A DNA stretch of 64,000 bases from Lysobacter firmicutimachus (GCF_037027445.1 NZ_JBANDL010000002.1:2604001-2668000); one strand, 5' to 3'; counted from the first letter of the stretch, positions 48,336 through 55,817 are shown. Notes: generated by a model not told the origin, from the sequence alone. A program made the numbers and translations.

Positions 48336-48668
48336 TCAGCCGACAGTGACGCCGCCGACCCGGAAGTCGGCCAACTCGATCACCACGACCTTCACCGGCT
48401 GACGGCCTCGGGCGGCCTGGGCGGCTTCCCGGCGGTTCCGGGCAGAGCTGGCCCGATCCGTACCGGCTTCCCGCCACAACAGCCCGCGCAAGCGCTCCGG
48501 GCTCACGCGTTCGCCACCGGGCCCGACCAGATCACGGCCACGTAAGCGCCAACCGGACCAGGGGCCAGTGAGGTTGAAATGGTTGTGGGCCTGTTGCTGC
48601 AGCAACGCGGCGGCGCAGTCGTTCGGGCATTTCTGGCCCTCAGACCAGCACGGGGGACGATTCGTCAC
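48336..48668 (-). CDS. DUF3653 inovirus protein (P1)
   Basis: A 110-residue near-copy of the P0 gene (only a few substitutions, such as TTRPP to TNRPP and near the C terminus). GTG start with AGGAGG five bases upstream. The in-frame region upstream to 48764 crosses the dif site and is probably not translated here. It reads against the rest of P1, so it may be expressed during lysogeny. Confidence 0.75.
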   Translation of the reverse strand: MTNRPPCWSEGQKCPNDCAAALLQQQAHNHFNLTGPWSGWRLRGRDLVGPGGERVSPERLRGLLWREAGTDRASSARNRREAAQAARGRQPVKVVVIELADFRVGGVTVG

Positions 48669-48748
48669 GGTGACCTCCTGTCGGTGTGAGTACCGCCAGG
48701 AGAGCACGCAGGAAACGCACCAATCGCGACCAGATGCCCAGGCATCTA

Positions 48749-48776
48749 ATTTCGCATAATGCATATTATGTTCTCG
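48749..48776. other. Complete dif-like site between P1 and P2
   Basis: TTTCGCATAA (XerC arm), TGCATA core and TTATGTTCTC (XerD arm) make a complete dif-like sequence that resembles Xanthomonas and E. coli dif. The left arm belongs to P1's right end and the right arm to P2's left end. It is probably the site that can still be used by XerC/XerD. Confidence 0.75.
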
Positions 48777-48873
48777 TGCGTTGCGATCCTGGGCCGCTTC
48801 TTTGCTGGTCTCGTTCCGTGCGTCTTTCGCGCGCTACCGTTGGCAACACAGGCAACCACAAGGAGTGTGACGC

Positions 48874-49131
48874 GTGAACCATGACTTCACGGACGAATGG
48901 TACGGATGGCGGCTGCGAGGTCGCCATCTCGTTTCAGAGGACGGCCAACGCATGACGGTCGAGCGCCTGCGCGGTCTGATGTGGCGCGATCAGATGGAAC
49001 TGCGGCTAGCGGGCTTTGCCTCGCGGAACGCGGCTGAGCGCGCCAAGCGTGCGCCGGGCCGGGGCTTCAAGGTCAAGGTCGTCGTGATCGAGCTGGCCGA
49101 CTTCCGTGTAGGCGGCGTCACGGCCGGCTGA
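48874..49131 (+). CDS. DUF3653 inovirus protein (P2)
   Basis: An 85-residue protein shorter at the N terminus than the P0/P1 versions, with WYGWRLRGRHLVSEDGQRMT and VERLRGLMWRD, and the identical end VKVVVIELADFRVGGVTAG. GTG start preceded by AAGGAGTG. Relative to its phage it is antisense to the structural genes, as in P1. Confidence 0.75.
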   Translation: MNHDFTDEWYGWRLRGRHLVSEDGQRMTVERLRGLMWRDQMELRLAGFASRNAAERAKRAPGRGFKVKVVVIELADFRVGGVTAG

Positions 49132-49158
49132 GACGCTGGCGATCGCCAGAAATGAACG

Positions 49159-49182
49159 AGGCCCCCAACCGGGGGCCTTTTT
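49159..49182 (+). terminator. Terminator of the P2 DUF3653 gene
   Basis: AGGCCCCC-AACC-GGGGGCCT then TTTTC; an 8-base perfect stem with a T-run. CTGGCGATCGCCAG (49136-49149) precedes it, as in the other two copies. Confidence 0.85.
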
Positions 49183-49212
49183 CTTATCCTAGCTTCGACT
49201 ACCGGGGGGCTT

Positions 49213-49602
49213 ATGGAAGAGAGACGACACATCATCAGAAGCGATGAAGCCACAAAATGGGGCTGGCTTGGCCCCGGCCTGACCGTCTTTGTATTGATCG
49301 GGCTGGTCGGAACCGCAATAGCGACCGCTTACATCATCGGAAAGCAGCAGGCAGCCGCCAAGGACAGACAGGCCGCCCTACTGGCTTCACGTGCCCTGGC
49401 GGAAAAGCAAGGTGTCCGAAAGCAGTTCGACGCACTACGAGCCGAGCGCGACACGCTTCGCGCTGACGTAGCTCGACTCTACGCCGAGCTGGAAAAGCTT
49501 AGGCGGCAGCAACAGCCCGAGCCTAGCGCCGCCTCCCGATGCATCAACGGCCAACGGCTGATAAAGCGCGGCGCCGAATGGTCCGATAGCGGCCCCTGCT
49601 AG
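49213..49602 (+). CDS. Transmembrane coiled-coil protein with C-terminal Cys motif (P2 accessory)
   Basis: A 129-residue protein: short cytoplasmic start, one transmembrane helix (GPGLTVFVLIGLVGTAIATA, about 20-42), a long heptad-rich helix (about 55-100; RAERDTLRADVARLYAELEK) and an end reading CINGQRLIKRGAEWSDSGPC. The end recalls the C-x-N-G...C motif of the DUF4124 proteins in P0 and P1 (CVNGKEITYQSEPC). It occupies the DUF4124 slot but on the opposite strand. It could be a lysogenic conversion or exclusion factor; function unknown. Confidence 0.7.
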   Translation: MEERRHIIRSDEATKWGWLGPGLTVFVLIGLVGTAIATAYIIGKQQAAAKDRQAALLASRALAEKQGVRKQFDALRAERDTLRADVARLYAELEKLRRQQQPEPSAASRCINGQRLIKRGAEWSDSGPC

Positions 49603-49612
49603 ACACGACGAA

Positions 49613-49636
49613 AAGGCCTCCAATCGGGGGCCTTCT
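49613..49636 (+). terminator. Terminator after the P2 accessory gene
   Basis: AAGGCCTCC-AATC-GGGGGCCTT with one mismatch, followed by CTCGTT. Weak T-run. The minus-strand side has GGCCTTTTCGTCG, so it may also act on leftward transcripts. Confidence 0.55.
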
Positions 49637-49724
49637 CGTTGGTGTTGTCGATCGGCGACCCTCGGAAAGCATTACGGGGCAAGGCTTTCAGCGGACCACT
49701 CCCCGCGGTCGAGCTCTCGGCGCC

Positions 49725-49829
49725 GAAAAGCGGGTCAGCGGGAGCGGTGGCGCGCCTGGTGCCGCACTGACGCGGGTGGTCCGTCTGGCGTTTCGTGCAA
49801 TGCCGGCGCAGGCGCGGGTGAGGCGTTTA
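49725..49829 (-). repeat. Conserved post-zot noncoding block, copy in P2
   Basis: Reverse complement of the P1 and P0 blocks, again starting at the zot stop codon. Conservation here, next to strongly diverged genes, indicates selection on the DNA itself. Confidence 0.55.
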
Positions 49830-50969
49830 GCTGGAATTCCCGGCCGGCTCCGACGCGGGCACGGCAAGGTCGCCATACGTGCTGATCTGCCCTGCCCTCA
49901 GAACGGCGCCCGCGCTCGCCTGGGGCGCGTTCGGCGCTGACGGTGGCGACGGTGCGGGCTCATCCTGCCGCGCAGCCTGGGGCGCGGCGGCGAGCTGCCT
50001 GTAAGGGTTATAGACCGGGCCATCCCGAGCGATGCGCCGGCACTCGCCCTGACTAATGTCGTAGCGCGTGCCCTGCTCCGTCAGGCAGGTGCAACTCGCG
50101 TCGCGGTGGCCGCCGTCCGCATCGGTGCCGGCCTCCGCGGACATGCAGAGCAACTGAGGATCGGCCGTGGGCTGGCGCTGGTCAAAAACGGGCGCGGTCC
50201 AGGGCATGGTGGCGAAACGCGGAAGATGCGCCTTGGCGTAGTCGCCGGGGGTGTCGTAGTGGACGCCGGCCGCGTCCGGCGCGCCCCCACGCGTGCCGCG
50301 CGGAGCCGCGCCAGCCACGCCCGCCGAGGCGGACTTATTCTCGGCGGCGAACTTCTCGATCTTCGACTCATAGCTGTGCTTGAGGTAGAGCGAGCCGCAG
50401 AGCAGCAGAAAGAGCAGAACTGCAATCCAGCGCAGCCACATCGGCACGTGCAGCCGGCTCGTATTGAGAACCGTAGACGTGTAGTACTGAAAAACATCGT
50501 TGGGGCGAATCCACTGCGACTCATCGGAGCAGGCCGCCTTAACGTTCCCCTGGTACGAACTCCAGCGCTTGAGCGTGGTGGCCTTCCCGAAGCGGCGCTT
50601 AACGTGCACGTGTTCTTCGTAGAGGCCACGGAGGAACGGATCGAGCTGCAAGCCCTGTTGCGCGATCAGGATGAAGTCGAAGCCGCGATGACGATGCCGC
50701 GCCATCGCATCCACGTGACCGGGGACCTTCGATCCCGCATTTCGGTTCGGAAACGTCCCATAGCACTCGTCCAGCACGACGACAGAGCCATCGGGCAAAG
50801 ACTGCCAGTCCTGCGGGTTGTCGATCGGCTTGAAGCCAAGCTGATCATAGGCAAGGTCTTTGATGCCGTGCGCGTAGACCTCACGCCCTTCCTTCTTGAG
50901 CTTCATCGCGCGCCAAAGCGCATAAGCCGTTTTTCCGTGGCCCGGCTGGCCGGTGACGAGCATCAGCAT
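49827..50969 (-). CDS. zot: Zot-like assembly ATPase (G1P, P2)
   Basis: A 380-residue protein: Walker A GQPGHGKT (residues 7-14), Walker B region SVVVLDECYGTF, family motif HRHRGFDFILIAQQGLQLDP, a transmembrane helix (WLRWIAVLLFLLLCGSLYL, about 185-205) and a periplasmic tail ending AGNSS. It is only distantly similar to P1 Zot, although both tails share MPW(S/T)AP(I/V)FD and a YNPYR motif. It drives export of P2 virions. Confidence 0.92.
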   Translation of the reverse strand: MLMLVTGQPGHGKTAYALWRAMKLKKEGREVYAHGIKDLAYDQLGFKPIDNPQDWQSLPDGSVVVLDECYGTFPNRNAGSKVPGHVDAMARHRHRGFDFILIAQQGLQLDPFLRGLYEEHVHVKRRFGKATTLKRWSSYQGNVKAACSDESQWIRPNDVFQYYTSTVLNTSRLHVPMWLRWIAVLLFLLLCGSLYLKHSYESKIEKFAAENKSASAGVAGAAPRGTRGGAPDAAGVHYDTPGDYAKAHLPRFATMPWTAPVFDQRQPTADPQLLCMSAEAGTDADGGHRDASCTCLTEQGTRYDISQGECRRIARDGPVYNPYRQLAAAPQAARQDEPAPSPPSAPNAPQASAGAVLRAGQISTYGDLAVPASEPAGNSS

Positions 50970-50975
50970 GTTCTG

Positions 50976-51260
50976 TTACCCCAGCTTGGCAAGCATGACT
51001 TTTTGCGTGGCCTTGGCCGCCATCGCCGAGAGAATCAGCGTAATGGCGATATCGAGTTTCAAGGCGCCGAAATAGGCGATTAGTAGCGAAGGCAGCGTGC
51101 CAACCTTGACTTGAATCAGGCCGATCAAGGCGGGGAACGCAATCTCTTTGACCGCCGCGCCGATGCCGATAGCGAGAAGGACGCGGCCAACGATTCCAGG
51201 CAGATAGGTTCGAAGTGCGTTGAGTAGCGCGGAGACGAGCGCGCCGATAATCAAAGGCAT
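50976..51260 (-). CDS. DUF2523 minor coat protein (G6P-like, P2)
   Basis: A 94-residue hydrophobic protein (GRVLLAIGIGAAVKEIAFPA; SLLIAYFGALKLDIAITLIL) in the slot before zot. Sequence differs greatly from the P1 protein, but size, segments and the closing A-x-K-A-(T/S)-Q-K pattern agree. Confidence 0.8.
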   Translation of the reverse strand: MPLIIGALVSALLNALRTYLPGIVGRVLLAIGIGAAVKEIAFPALIGLIQVKVGTLPSLLIAYFGALKLDIAITLILSAMAAKATQKVMLAKLG

Positions 51261-51262
51261 GG

Positions 51263-52642
51263 TCAGGGCCTCGCGAGAATGAAAATGGCGGTGACGAGCG
51301 CAAATACGTTGAACACGATTCCGGCCCAGCTAATGAGGGTGCACCACGACGCAGGAGGCGACGCCAGTTCACTCATGAATCCGCCAGTGAGAGCGCTACC
51401 GCCCGACGTAACGCCGAAGCCCGGACAAGTGCCGCCACCACCGACGAAGCCGGATGCATTAAGGCCACTCCCGTCGAGGCGCTGAGAAGGCGCCCATATA
51501 TTCGTGTCGCCGGGTGCGCCGCCGGCGCCGGGGTCTTGGCTCATGCCTGGAACTTTCGTCCAGTCGGGTTGCTGCCCTGCACCGCCAACTGTGCCGCCCG
51601 CGTTGGCCTCCATCCGCTCAAGCGCGCAGCGCATGCGCCACGTTTGCAGGAGGCTGGCGTATTCCATTGCGTTGCACTTTTCACCCGTGCAAACCGGCAT
51701 CGCATTGCAGGCGCCGCCTGTGATGTTCTCGTTTCGCCGCGTGTTGCAGTCTATGCGCCATTGGATGCGCGCCTGACCGCAGAGGATGTTGTCGCCGGAA
51801 CACTGCGGCGGGTTCTTACAATCGTCGCCGCCAGAGAACTTGCCGTCGTCCTCGCCGGGGTCGGGATCGCCGTCGCCGTCGCCGTCTTTCTTGCAACTGC
51901 CGTCCTGGCCGCGCACCTGTCCGGCCGGGCATTTGCCGTCATCGACGCAACTTCCGTCCGGCCCCTTGGTCTGGCCGGCGGGACACTCTTCTTTGTTCGG
52001 GGTGCACTTGCCTTGAGAGTCCATATGCTGGCCGTTCGGGCACTGCTGGTCCGGAACGCACTTGCCTTCCTCCAGCCTCGTACCTGTAGGACACTCGGGC
52101 GGGCCGTCCGGCAAACAGTTCACGGACATGAGAGAGGACGCAACGCCACCGCCGGGCACGTAGCCGGGCGGACACTTATAGTCCCACACGTCGCACGACC
52201 GACCGGTCGCAACTTTCTTTGGTGGATTTTTTCCATCGTTGAAAAAGCGATGCTCGCACCCCGCGTCGCACCTCATGGTGCCGTTGATCGCGACGCTGTT
52301 AGATAGCCTTTCACCCAGCGACGAGCAGGTGTTGTTGTAGTAACGGGTATACGCGGCAACGCCAGTGCTATTAGTAGGCGATAGGCAAATCTTGACCGCA
52401 ACAGCGGACGGCGGAGGATCATTGGTGAGGCCGCAAACCACCCAGTCGGGATAGCTCGGGTTCCCGGCATCCACGCGTCCACGCGCGGCGGCGAACGCCG
52501 CCGCTGCGGCATCGCCTTCATTTGCGCAACCGTCATCCACGCTCAATGAATACGACTTAGAACAGGTTCCGGTGGTCGCGAATGCGGCAGGCGCAGCGAG
52601 AACGGAAAGAAGGGCGAGAAAGATCAGGAGCGCTTGGCGCAT
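51263..52642 (-). CDS. Adsorption (G3P-like) tip protein with Cys-rich repeats, P2
   Basis: A 459-residue protein with a signal peptide (ending APAAFA) and a C-terminal transmembrane anchor (GIVFNVFALVTAIFILARP). Residues about 180-255 contain tandem units of the form C-P-x-G-(T/Q)-(x)n-G-x-C, such as CPNGQHMDSQGKC, CPAGQTKGPDGSC and CPAGQVRGQDGSC. An Asp/Gly acidic linker (DGDGDGDPDPGEDDG) follows. The repeats replace the Asn/Gly linker of P1, so P2 probably uses another receptor. Confidence 0.85.
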   Translation of the reverse strand: MRQALLIFLALLSVLAAPAAFATTGTCSKSYSLSVDDGCANEGDAAAAAFAAARGRVDAGNPSYPDWVVCGLTNDPPPSAVAVKICLSPTNSTGVAAYTRYYNNTCSSLGERLSNSVAINGTMRCDAGCEHRFFNDGKNPPKKVATGRSCDVWDYKCPPGYVPGGGVASSLMSVNCLPDGPPECPTGTRLEEGKCVPDQQCPNGQHMDSQGKCTPNKEECPAGQTKGPDGSCVDDGKCPAGQVRGQDGSCKKDGDGDGDPDPGEDDGKFSGGDDCKNPPQCSGDNILCGQARIQWRIDCNTRRNENITGGACNAMPVCTGEKCNAMEYASLLQTWRMRCALERMEANAGGTVGGAGQQPDWTKVPGMSQDPGAGGAPGDTNIWAPSQRLDGSGLNASGFVGGGGTCPGFGVTSGGSALTGGFMSELASPPASWCTLISWAGIVFNVFALVTAIFILARP

Positions 52643-52644
52643 GA

Positions 52645-52713
52645 CTAGCCCTCAAATGCGAGCCAAGCGAATCCGAGAAGCGCGAGCATCACGAAATAGC
52701 CTGCGTATTCCAT
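52645..52713 (-). CDS. 22-residue transmembrane peptide (G7P/G9P-like, P2)
   Basis: From ATG at 52713: MEYAGYFVMLALLGFAWLAF, then EG and TAG. It matches the P1 peptide in position, length and several residues (GYFV, LLG/ILG, W-L-A). No clear ribosome-binding site is seen, so coupling to upstream translation or a weak site is likely. Confidence 0.6.
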   Translation of the reverse strand: MEYAGYFVMLALLGFAWLAFEG

Positions 52714-52722
52714 AACGAACAC

Positions 52723-52742
52723 AGGGGCGGTTGCCCGCCCCT
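52723..52742 (-). terminator. Hairpin after the P2 coat gene
   Basis: On the minus strand AGGGGCGG-GCAA-CCGCCCCT, an 8-base perfect stem, in the same place as the P1 post-coat terminator. The following sequence GTGTTCGTT is only weakly T-rich. Confidence 0.5.
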
Positions 52743-52754
52743 GCCCTATGTCGA

Positions 52755-52961
52755 TTAGTTGGCGACTCGCTTGCCGGAGCGAACCATGAGGACGATGCCG
52801 GCGATGCCGAGGACAATGCCGCCGATCAGCAGCAGCTCGGGCTTATCGACGCCGGAACTGACGGCCTCGGCCATTGCGCCGGCGTTGGCGGCGGCGGCGA
52901 AAGCGGTCAGGGACAGCGCGGTCAGGCCCTGCTTGACGCGGGTGGCGATCTTGGTGTGCAT
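52755..52961 (-). CDS. Major coat protein (G8P-like, P2)
   Basis: A 68-residue preprotein with signal peptide (ending AAANA), short acidic segment (AEAVSSGVDKPE), a transmembrane helix (LLLIGGIVLGIAGIVLMV) and basic tail (RSGKRVAN). Same length as P1 but no clear identity beyond layout. AGGAGATACC precedes the ATG. Confidence 0.88.
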   Translation of the reverse strand: MHTKIATRVKQGLTALSLTAFAAAANAGAMAEAVSSGVDKPELLLIGGIVLGIAGIVLMVRSGKRVAN

Positions 52962-52972
52962 GGTGGTATCTC

Positions 52973-53188
52973 CTAAACATTGGCAGTGCGACGAGCCTGC
53001 TTGATGTAGAACCCGATAGCCCAAGCGCCGATGATCACAGCGGACACTTGGATGCCTTCGACAACGTCGAGCGCAGGCGGAAAACTCGACGCAGGACCGT
53101 AGAAGGGCGCTGCGCACTCACCGGTTGCGGCGTTGTAGTCCGCTGCCTTGCAGTACTGGACTAGGAACTGTGCGGGTTGCTCTTCCAT
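52973..53188 (-). CDS. Small inovirus membrane protein before the coat gene (P2)
   Basis: A 71-residue protein: two Cys in the N-terminal half (YCKAADYNAATGECAAPFYG) and one transmembrane segment (VSAVIIGAWAIGFYI). It clearly corresponds to the P1 protein (CKASDFDAATQTCAHP). Role in the virion or in assembly unknown. Confidence 0.7.
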   Translation of the reverse strand: MEEQPAQFLVQYCKAADYNAATGECAAPFYGPASSFPPALDVVEGIQVSAVIIGAWAIGFYIKQARRTANV

Positions 53189-53242
53189 GATCGTTCTCGG
53201 TATCAGGCCGCCCGCCGCGAGCGACGGTCGGCCTACTGGCGG

Positions 53243-53512
53243 TTACTTGGTGGTCGGGACCGGCGGCGGCGTATCGACGCGCTTGCCGAGGCGAACGCGG
53301 GAAAGGATCAGGTTGCCGTGCTTGTCGTTGCCGAACGAATCGCCAGCCAGCTCATAACGACCCGGCTGGAATTCCTTGCCGACCTCGACATTAAGCTTGA
53401 ACGGGCGCGGATAGTCGGACCCGGTATCGAGCGCGGCCTGCTGATCTCCGTACATGCGATCGCGGTACGGCCGCTGGTTGGTAACGGTGGTGCTCTTCAC
53501 GACGACGTGCAT
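53243..53512 (-). CDS. ssDNA-binding protein (G5P-like, P2)
   Basis: An 89-residue counterpart of the P1 protein, same length, sharing MHV, YGxQQAAL, YPxPFKxNVE and LAGDSFGxDxHGNL. Expected to coat single-stranded progeny DNA and displace at assembly. GGAGATAAAGCC precedes the start. Confidence 0.78.
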   Translation of the reverse strand: MHVVVKSTTVTNQRPYRDRMYGDQQAALDTGSDYPRPFKLNVEVGKEFQPGRYELAGDSFGNDKHGNLILSRVRLGKRVDTPPPVPTTK

Positions 53513-53542
53513 GGCTTTATCTCCTGGTTGTGGCGGTTGCGC

Positions 53543-54736
53543 TCAAGCCAGAGCGCCCACCGGATCGCGGCGGTCAACATGACCGAGCCCTTCTCGTAGG
53601 TATTGCATGAGGTGTTCACTACCGAATCCCTTGAATATGCCGGGAACACCTGGGCGGCAGAGGGCTTCGCGGATGTAGGCGTCCGCGTCATCGCCAAAGA
53701 CTTGGTGCACCAGGGTCAACGACCGACCCACCTGATTTTTGATAAAGCGCACCCAAGCGACCGCCGTCGCCTCGACCTTCGCGCGCACAGTGCGTAGTCG
53801 TTCGGTCACGTCAGCAGGAATCGCTTCGCACACGTTGTACGCAGCGCGCAGGTACGCGAGCGGCTGCAAGAGCATCTCGGGCGGAAGCTGCTGACGCTTG
53901 GAGTAGAAGCGCACTTCCACGCGAACCCACGGGCTATCGGGGTCGCCCTGCTCCCTGCCCTTGTGGTAAACGCAAAGCTCTTTGTGCCCCTTCTGGCCGG
54001 CGTAGAACGTGCACCCTGCTCCGCTGCCGTGGTCAGTGAGGTAACGGGTTTTGGGTGGTTTCCCTGGCCCATTGGCGCGCACGACCAGTTCGCCGGCTTG
54101 CACGGCCTCATGCATATCGCGCGGGTCGAAGTACTGGCCGAGGTAGTCATCGAACGCTAGATCGCAACGCGTGATGCGCGCGCCCAGTTGCAGCAGGCCG
54201 TGCACGGCGCGCTGCCAGTCGGTGATGCACGCGGTGCCCGCACCGGTCAACGACACGTGCGCGGTGTCGTTGTTGCCGCCGATGCCAACCTTGCCGGCGA
54301 CTTCGCCACCAGGGCCGATGACCAGGGCGCTGTTGGTGTAGCCCTGGAAGCCTGCGCCGGAAAGCTCTGTAGCGGTCAGGCCACAGGCACGCCCGAACAG
54401 CATGGCGATCAGCTTCGCGGCGAATTCCTCTTCGCCGACCAACTCAAGCAGTCCCGTTGCGTCGCTTAGCGTCAACGACAGGTAGTCCACCAAAGCGCCG
54501 ACACCGGGATCACCCTTGGGAATAGAACGCCTCGGCTTCGTGAGGCTGCCTCGGCGCTTGGGGATCAGTGCATTTTGGCCCGTGTTACTACACGGGCTTT
54601 TCGCCCCCCGGTCGCTGGGGGCATATTCGGTACACGCCCAACAGCAGCCGTCGCCGAAGTAGTGGTCGGCAGTCATGCCGCAGCGCCAGCAATAGTCATT
54701 GCTCACCGCAACGAGCCCCGAGCCGTCAGCCATGAC
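53543..54736 (-). CDS. P2 replication initiation protein (Rep_trans-type)
   Basis: A 397-residue protein that differs from P1 Rep in only a handful of places after residue 15 (for example GEEEFAAKL versus GEEDFAAKL, and GIFKGFGSEH versus GRFKGFSSEH). The N terminus MADGSGLVAVSNDYCWRC replaces MTVTTNLVGVSNDYCWRC. The start at 54736 follows GGGAAGA. Identity at the DNA level is also high, which makes the two rep genes a 1.1-kb inverted repeat. Confidence 0.9.
   Translation of the reverse strand, partial: VMADGSGLVAVSNDYCWRCGMTADHYFGDGCCWACTEYAPSDRGAKSPCSNTGQNALIPKRRGSLTKPRRSIPKGDPGVGALVDYLSLTLSDATGLLELVGEEEFAAKLIAMLFGRACGLTATELSGAGFQGYTNSALVIGPGGEVAGKVGIGGNNDTAHVSLTGAGTACITDWQRAVHGLLQLGARITRCDLAFDDYLGQYFDPRDMHEAVQAGELVVRANGPGKPPKTRYLTDHGSGAGCTFYAGQKGHKELCVYHKGREQGDPDSPWVRVEVRFYSKRQQLPPEMLLQPLAYLRAAYNVCEAIPADVTERLRTVRAKVEATAVAWVRFIKNQVGRSLTLVHQVFGDDADAYIREALCRPGVPGIFKGFGSEHLMQYLREGLGHVDRRDPVGALA
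54578..54597 (-). other. Stem-loop inside P2 rep, candidate nick site
   Basis: Same 20-base perfect hairpin as at 42871-42890, here on the other strand. Confidence 0.45.
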
Positions 54737-54872
54737 GAATCTTCCCGTTACAGCGGTGCAGGCGGTCGCCGCAGCGATAACAGATGACACCGGGGACCCG
54801 GCCGGCGTCGGACGCATCGCCGTAGTGATGGCCGAACAGCTCGCAGAGAACTCGGCGGAACAGGTTACGCAT
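54726..54872 (-). CDS. 48-residue Cys-rich protein (P2)
   Basis: MRNLFRRVLCELFGHHYGDA leads to CYRCGDRLHRCNGK near the C terminus. Three or four cysteines with two histidines suggest a small zinc-binding fold. The start overlaps the upstream gene by eight bases, exactly as for the unrelated 61-residue gene of P1. Its 3' end overlaps rep by 11 bases. Confidence 0.6.
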   Translation of the reverse strand: MRNLFRRVLCELFGHHYGDASDAGRVPGVICYRCGDRLHRCNGKIRHG

Positions 54873-55158
54873 GGCGCTTGCCCTCCTTGGCGCTACCAGT
54901 GCGGTGAGCATTGCGCATCGGCGTCGCGGCGGTCGCGACGTGCACGAGCGACTCGCGCTCGCAGGCGATGAACGTGTCGCGCCAGAAGTCGCGCAATGCG
55001 CGCTCATCGGCGACGGTGACGAAGTCGAGTTGGTCGCCCTTGAGGTAGCGCGATGCTGCGGCGCTAGCGACCTCGTATTGATCCCACGCCAGCTCGGCGA
55101 GCGTGGTGCTGATGTGCTGCATCCCGTTCGCGGGATAGCCATTGCGCGAAAAGATCAT
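54865..55158 (-). CDS. Conserved early inovirus protein (P2)
   Basis: A 97-residue homologue of the 42106 protein (QHISTTLAELAWDQYEVASA identical; later DFVTVADERALRDFWRDTFI). The start ATGATC follows AGGGGAG; an internal methionine (residue 13) aligns with the P1 start. First gene of the leftward replication operon. Confidence 0.7.
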   Translation of the reverse strand: MIFSRNGYPANGMQHISTTLAELAWDQYEVASAAASRYLKGDQLDFVTVADERALRDFWRDTFIACERESLVHVATAATPMRNAHRTGSAKEGKRHA

Positions 55159-55241
55159 CTCCCCTGCCCCTCCATAGAGGCAGGAACGGCGGCACCGACT
55201 GGGGAGGGCGCCGGGCCCCGTCCCTGCCGGCAGCCCATTTA

Positions 55242-55300
55242 GCTACGGGTGTAGACGCTAGCCGGCTACAGCCGTAGCCGTCAACGGGTGTAGGCTACGG
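55242..55300 (-). promoter_or_regulatory. P2 operator region
   Basis: The perfect dyad GGCTAC-AGCC-GTAGCC (55264-55279) is flanked by GCTACGGGTGTAG (55242-55254) and GTGTAGGCTACGGCC (55288-55302). On the minus strand TTGACG (55284-55279) and TAGCGT 18 bases on are a possible promoter, with the dyad in the spacer as in P1. The motif differs fully from that of P1, so immunity is probably separate. Confidence 0.55.
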
Positions 55301-55328
55301 CCGTCATCTCACTCGCGGAGACAGTCTT

Positions 55329-55742
55329 ATGGATTGGGTCGCTTTTTTTGAGGCCACCAGAGTGGCCGCTCGCGTGAAGAACTTCGCCGAACTGGCTCCG
55401 CTCCTGGGGATCAGCGATGGGGCTATTTCCCACTATCGCACCGGCAAAAGGCTACCAACGGCCTGGATCATCGCCGATTGCCTGAGAATCCAAGGGCATT
55501 CCTCCCCCGAAAAAGAGGCGGCCAAAATCCTCAAAGTGGCCGCGCACACATCGGAAGAGCGTGCCTTTTGGCGGCGTCTATCAGCGACGGCGGCGGCCCT
55601 GATGCTATGCGCAATGCCGTTCTCCGCCCCGACCTCTACTATCAATCACTTAGCGTCGGCGGCGTCCGAGCAATGCATATTATGTTATCAGGCCCGGCAC
55701 CACCCAGACTTCGCTCGATTTACCCAACCACCCCGGACATGA
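55329..55742 (+). CDS. P2 repressor (DUF3693-like)
   Basis: A 137-residue protein: N-terminal helix-turn-helix (NFAELAPLLGISDGAISHYRTGK), a linker, and a hydrophobic segment (LSATAAALMLCAMPFSAP). Its last codons run through the attachment site (EQCILCYQARHH), so the final 20 residues depend on the DNA next to the integrated phage. It reads away from the replication operon, giving a divergent switch. Confidence 0.72.
   Translation: MDWVAFFEATRVAARVKNFAELAPLLGISDGAISHYRTGKRLPTAWIIADCLRIQGHSSPEKEAAKILKVAAHTSEERAFWRRLSATAAALMLCAMPFSAPTSTINHLASAASEQCILCYQARHHPDFARFTQPPRT
55664..55690. other. Right attachment site of P2 (core + XerD arm)
   Basis: GTCCGAGCAA (degenerate), TGCATA core and TTATGTTATC (XerD-type arm). 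Here the XerC arm is the degenerate one, opposite to P1's outer site. Confidence 0.68.
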
Positions 55743-55817
55743 GCTGCCCAGCTCGCCGTCTTGCGGCCACGGGAAACGGTGCCCCCCCCCAGCTACGCGG
55801 CCTGCGTCGGCACCTCC

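Larger units (their letters stand above)
41581..48776 (+). mobile_element. P1: inovirus (filamentous phage) prophage, apparently complete
   Basis: About 7.2 kb between dif-like sites. Order: repressor (leftward), two small early genes, replication protein, ssDNA-binding protein, small membrane protein, major coat, 20-residue coat-like peptide, adsorption protein, DUF2523 minor coat, Zot, noncoding block, DUF4124 protein and antisense DUF3653. All expected inovirus functions are present and intact. No integrase or transposase is encoded, so use of host XerC/XerD at dif is inferred. Confidence 0.88.
48749..55690 (-). mobile_element. P2: second inovirus prophage, inverted relative to P1
   Basis: About 6.9 kb. 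Read on the minus strand from right to left: two early genes, rep, ssDNA-binding protein, small membrane protein, coat, 22-residue peptide, adsorption protein, DUF2523 protein, Zot. The repressor at the right end and two genes at the left end read rightward. All core functions are intact. Rep is nearly identical to P1, but coat, adsorption, Zot and repressor are divergent, so this is a distinct phage and not a duplication. Confidence 0.88.

Noticed and set aside
41581..55690. P1 and P2 as an inverted duplication of one phage
   Set aside because: Coat, adsorption, Zot and repressor proteins are too different; only rep and a few neighbours are close, which fits two phages with shared modules.
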